From Desulfuromonadaceae bacterium (lineage in GTDB: Bacteria > Desulfobacterota > Desulfuromonadia > Desulfuromonadales > SZUA-401): 7,973 bases of DNA. The stretch covers positions 1-7,973 of the forward strand of contig QKBP01000103.1 in assembly GCA_003246035.1 (NCBI GenBank), read 5' to 3'. How positions within the stretch are numbered: the stretch's first letter is position 1; each line of letters starts with the position of its first letter. The position numbers were made by a program, and so were the translations under genes. Positions 5,527 to 7,973 of the stretch are shown in pieces. The notes beneath the pieces are model-generated. The model was not told the origin of the DNA and ran no database searches. It was given only the letters and a program-made list of their open reading frames with translations.

Positions 5527-6735
5527 CTACTGCGTGTAATCGGCTCCGTACAGGACTTCGATGGTCAGCATCACGGACGGTTCTCCGTGAAAATCGTTGT
5601 CATGGTAAAAGTCGATCTGCGGCCTGAGTTCCAGGAAGACGAACCCTTCGTGGATATCCCGACGTGCGCGAACGTTATAGAAGTAGCGATCATGGTGCCA
5701 GATCGGCCGGGAATTGCCGATGATGCCCGCCTCAGTGGACAAGCCGACCCGCTTGTTCAACGCGTAGAAGAAGTAGATCCGCTGACTGACTCGGAAATCG
5801 TTGTGGATGTATTCTTCCTCGTTGCGGTAGGCTTCGGAGGTCAGGCGTAGCAGCGAACGCTCACCGATTCTCCGATCGAAGTAGAGGGTCGATTTCGAGC
5901 CGTACCCGGTCGAGTCGAACCACTCGAAGGACTGCACGAAGCGGAGGCGCCAGGTGAACAGGTTGAAGCTGCGGCGCAGACGCAGCTTGGCGTAGGGGTC
6001 GAGAGGGTTGCGCAGTTTGACCCCTGGAGAGACCGAGACGGTCCAGTTGCGGGTCTCCTGGAGGATGACCTGCAGCGAGGCGTTGACGTCGTTGTCCCCC
6101 AGAGGGGGGGTCCCCGCGGGGAGCGCATTGACGACCTCGTCGTCGAACTCGTCGTCTTCCGTTTCGAAGCGCAGCTTGATGCGGTTCTTCGTTCGTGGCA
6201 AATCGAGCCTGAGGCGGAACTTGGCGTCGGCCGAGAGCTCACCGCCGCGCTCGTAAAGACCTGAAAGCTTAAGGGAGGCGTAGGTTTCGGTGATTTCGTC
6301 GTAGAGACGCTCATCCCCGAAAAAGGAGTCAACGCGCCTCGAAAAATTGTCAATGGTACGGCTGATGTCTTCGTGGCGTAGCGTGGTGCCAATCGTGCGC
6401 CCGATCAGGCTGTACGTCCCCTGCACGAACCCGTCCTCAGATTCCGCTTCCTCCGCGACGGCCTCCTCCGCGACGGCTTCCTCCGCGACGGCTTCCTCCG
6501 CGACGGCCTCCTCCGCGACGGCCTCCTCCGCGACGGCCTCCTCCGCGACGGCCTCCTCCGCGACGGCCTCCTCCGCGACGGCCTCCTCCGCGAGCGACAG
6601 GGGTGACGTCGGCGGGTGGCTCATGCTGCACCCGGTCACAAAGCACAGCAGGACGCTGAACGTCCAGACTAGGCGATAGGACGACCGCGCGGTACGACTT
6701 GTGAATTGGCCCTGCAGTATTGGAGTATTATTCAT
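5527..6735 (-). CDS. Predicted lipoprotein with EAVAE repeats and beta-rich body, unrecognised
   Basis: I do not recognise this 402-residue protein. Residues 1-35 form a signal peptide with basic residues at 14, 17 and 21, a hydrophobic core and a lipobox VTGC ending at C36, so it should be lipidated and exported. Residues 51-95 are nine tandem copies of EAVAE, a highly acidic, probably helical linker. Residues 107-150 look helical. From about 152 to the end the sequence alternates polar and hydrophobic or aromatic residues (for example SLKLSG, FNLFTWRLRFVQSFEW, RIYFFYALN), as in outer-membrane beta-barrel strands. There is no terminal Phe; it ends YGADYTQ. Only the ATG at 6735 keeps the signal peptide; no Shine-Dalgarno precedes it, which fits the promoter found directly next to it. 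The gene converges on the FAD oxidoreductase gene with an 11-base gap and no terminator between them. Secretion is well supported; barrel structure is inferred. Confidence 0.8.
   Translation of the reverse strand: MNNTPILQGQFTSRTARSSYRLVWTFSVLLCFVTGCSMSHPPTSPLSLAEEAVAEEAVAEEAVAEEAVAEEAVAEEAVAEEAVAEEAVAEEAVAEEAESEDGFVQGTYSLIGRTIGTTLRHEDISRTIDNFSRRVDSFFGDERLYDEITETYASLKLSGLYERGGELSADAKFRLRLDLPRTKNRIKLRFETEDDEFDDEVVNALPAGTPPLGDNDVNASLQVILQETRNWTVSVSPGVKLRNPLDPYAKLRLRRSFNLFTWRLRFVQSFEWFDSTGYGSKSTLYFDRRIGERSLLRLTSEAYRNEEEYIHNDFRVSQRIYFFYALNKRVGLSTEAGIIGNSRPIWHHDRYFYNVRARRDIHEGFVFLELRPQIDFYHDNDFHGEPSVMLTIEVLYGADYTQ
6451..6593 (-). repeat. 15-bp tandem repeat array (nine full copies) inside the lipoprotein gene
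   Basis: Nine head-to-tail 15-bp units span 6451-6585, with a partial unit on to 6593 and a degenerate start before 6451. On the coding strand each unit reads GAGGCCGTCGCGGAG (Glu-Ala-Val-Ala-Glu). Copies at 6466-6480 and 6481-6495 differ from the others only by one silent C/T change. Because the unit is a multiple of three, gain or loss of copies keeps the gene in frame. The near identity suggests recent expansion or ongoing homogenisation. All six frames stay open across it, which creates spurious ORFs such as Ser-Ala-Thr and Arg-Gly-Gly repeats. Confidence 0.95.
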
Positions 6736-6772
6736 TAGAATGAATTTTAGCGGGGAATGTCGGGGAGGTAAA
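6736..6772 (-). promoter_or_regulatory. Predicted sigma-70 promoter giving a leaderless lipoprotein mRNA
   Basis: On the minus strand TTTACC (6767-6772) and TAAAAT (6744-6749) are separated by exactly 17 bases; the -10 matches 5 of 6 consensus bases and the -35 matches 4 of 6. Only eight bases separate the -10 from the ATG at 6735, so transcription would begin at or within about two bases of the start codon. The lack of any Shine-Dalgarno in this short space fits a leaderless start. Confidence 0.5.
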
Positions 6773-6785
6773 GCAGGTGAGGAAT

Positions 6786-6818
6786 AAAAAAGGGCAGCCC
6801 GATCAGGCTGCCCTTTTT
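6786..6818 (-). terminator. Rho-independent terminator of the sdh/frd operon, possibly bidirectional
   Basis: GGGCAGCC (6792-6799) and GGCTGCCC (6806-6813) form a perfect eight-pair stem with a six-base loop. It is flanked by an A-run (6786-6791) and a T-run (6814-6818), so a T-run follows the stem on either strand. It lies 23 bases past the end of the iron-sulfur subunit gene, as expected for its terminator, and upstream of the promoter for the lipoprotein gene, insulating it from operon read-through. Confidence 0.92.
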
Positions 6819-6840
6819 ATGGTTTGACGAGGTGACGCGA

Positions 6841-7598
<758 letters not shown>

Positions 7599-7599
<1 letters not shown>

Positions 7600-7973
7600 T
7601 ATTTGTAACTCCTAACGGCCAGTTGGACGTTTTCGAATTTGAGAGGCTCTTTGTGGAGCTCGGGCTCTTTGTCGGTGCCCTTGAACTCCCACGCGCCGAC
7701 ATAGGTGAAGTTCTCGTCGTCACGCATCGCTTCACCGTCATCCGTCTGGTGCTCAGTACGGAAGTGGCCACCGCAGGACTCTTCGCGGTGCAGGGCGTCC
7801 TTGGCCAGAACTTCGGCGAACTCGAGGAAGTCGGCCAGACGACCGGCGTTCTCCAGCTGCTGGTTGGTTTCGCCAGCACCACCGGTGACGTTGACGTTGT
7901 TCCAGAACTCGTCGCGGATCTCGGGGATGCGCTTGAGGGCTTCGGTGAGGCTCTCCTTGGAGCGCGCCATACC
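7599..7973 (-). CDS. sdhA: Succinate dehydrogenase / fumarate reductase flavoprotein subunit, C-terminal end (partial)
   Basis: The last 124 codons of the catalytic, FAD-carrying subunit lie in the window; the start is beyond its right edge. [15 protein letters not shown] corresponds to the conserved ESRGAHxR region of flavoproteins of this family, in the variant form that goes with the sdhB type next to it. The end ([12 protein letters not shown]) is also as in the family. The frame is open to the window edge; the ATG at 7970 is internal, not the true start. The stop codon TAA at 7599-7601 overlaps the ATG of the iron-sulfur subunit (TAATG), which indicates translational coupling. The product oxidises succinate or reduces fumarate; direction cannot be judged from this fragment. 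Confidence 0.95.

Noticed and set aside
5480..5540. Terminator between the convergent genes
   Set aside because: The only pairing is AGCC/GGCT with a long loop and no T-run on either strand.
6451..6593. CRISPR array
   Set aside because: The units are 15 bp, directly adjacent with no spacers, and lie inside a coding region.
6347..6679. Plus-strand ORF with Ser-Ala-Thr repeats and a minus-strand ORF with Arg-Gly-Gly repeats
   Set aside because: The 15-bp repeat is open in all frames. Only the EAVAE frame has a signal peptide before it and a long structured body after it.

Overview
This window is GC-rich, dense in genes and carries no mobile elements, RNA genes or CRISPR arrays that I can see. 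Its proteins suggest a Gram-negative deltaproteobacterium of the Desulfuromonadales/Geobacter type. The evidence is a succinate dehydrogenase/fumarate reductase iron-sulfur subunit of the non-E. coli type, a B12-type radical SAM protein with a DUF4080-like C-terminus, a periplasmic SH3-plus-anchor protein, and a lipoprotein with a beta-rich, outer-membrane-like body. The taxon is an inference from protein character, not from a database match.

Layout. Positions 1-433 hold no gene I can defend. There is an AT-rich stretch, a small inverted repeat, and a reading frame that stays open to 351 apart from one amber codon. Next comes a large radical SAM gene on the minus strand (434-2119). A 182-bp divergent intergenic region, with an 11-bp direct repeat and a plausible promoter, separates it from a plus-strand run of three closely spaced genes: a second, different radical SAM protein (2302-3639), an SH3/coiled-coil/membrane-anchor protein (3678-4388) and an FAD-dependent pyridine nucleotide-disulfide-type oxidoreductase (4409-5515). 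Gaps of 38 and 20 bases suggest one operon.

Convergent with that operon, only 11 bases away, is a minus-strand gene (5527-6735) for a predicted lipoprotein. It has an in-frame array of nine identical 5-residue repeats (15 bp each) after the lipobox, followed by a beta-strand-rich body. Its only good promoter sits so close to the ATG that the mRNA is predicted to be leaderless or nearly so.

A strong symmetrical hairpin flanked by A and T runs (6786-6818) then ends the sdh/frd operon, which runs on the minus strand: sdhB/frdB complete (6841-7599) and the C-terminal end of sdhA/frdA (7599 to the window edge). The two genes overlap by one base. Together they make the soluble head of complex II, linking the TCA cycle to the quinone pool. 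The membrane subunit is not in the window.

The most unusual items are the lipoprotein with its tandem array and leaderless-looking promoter, the poly-G tracts of 10 and 9 bases inside two genes of the same operon, and the uncharacterised pair of divergent radical SAM genes.
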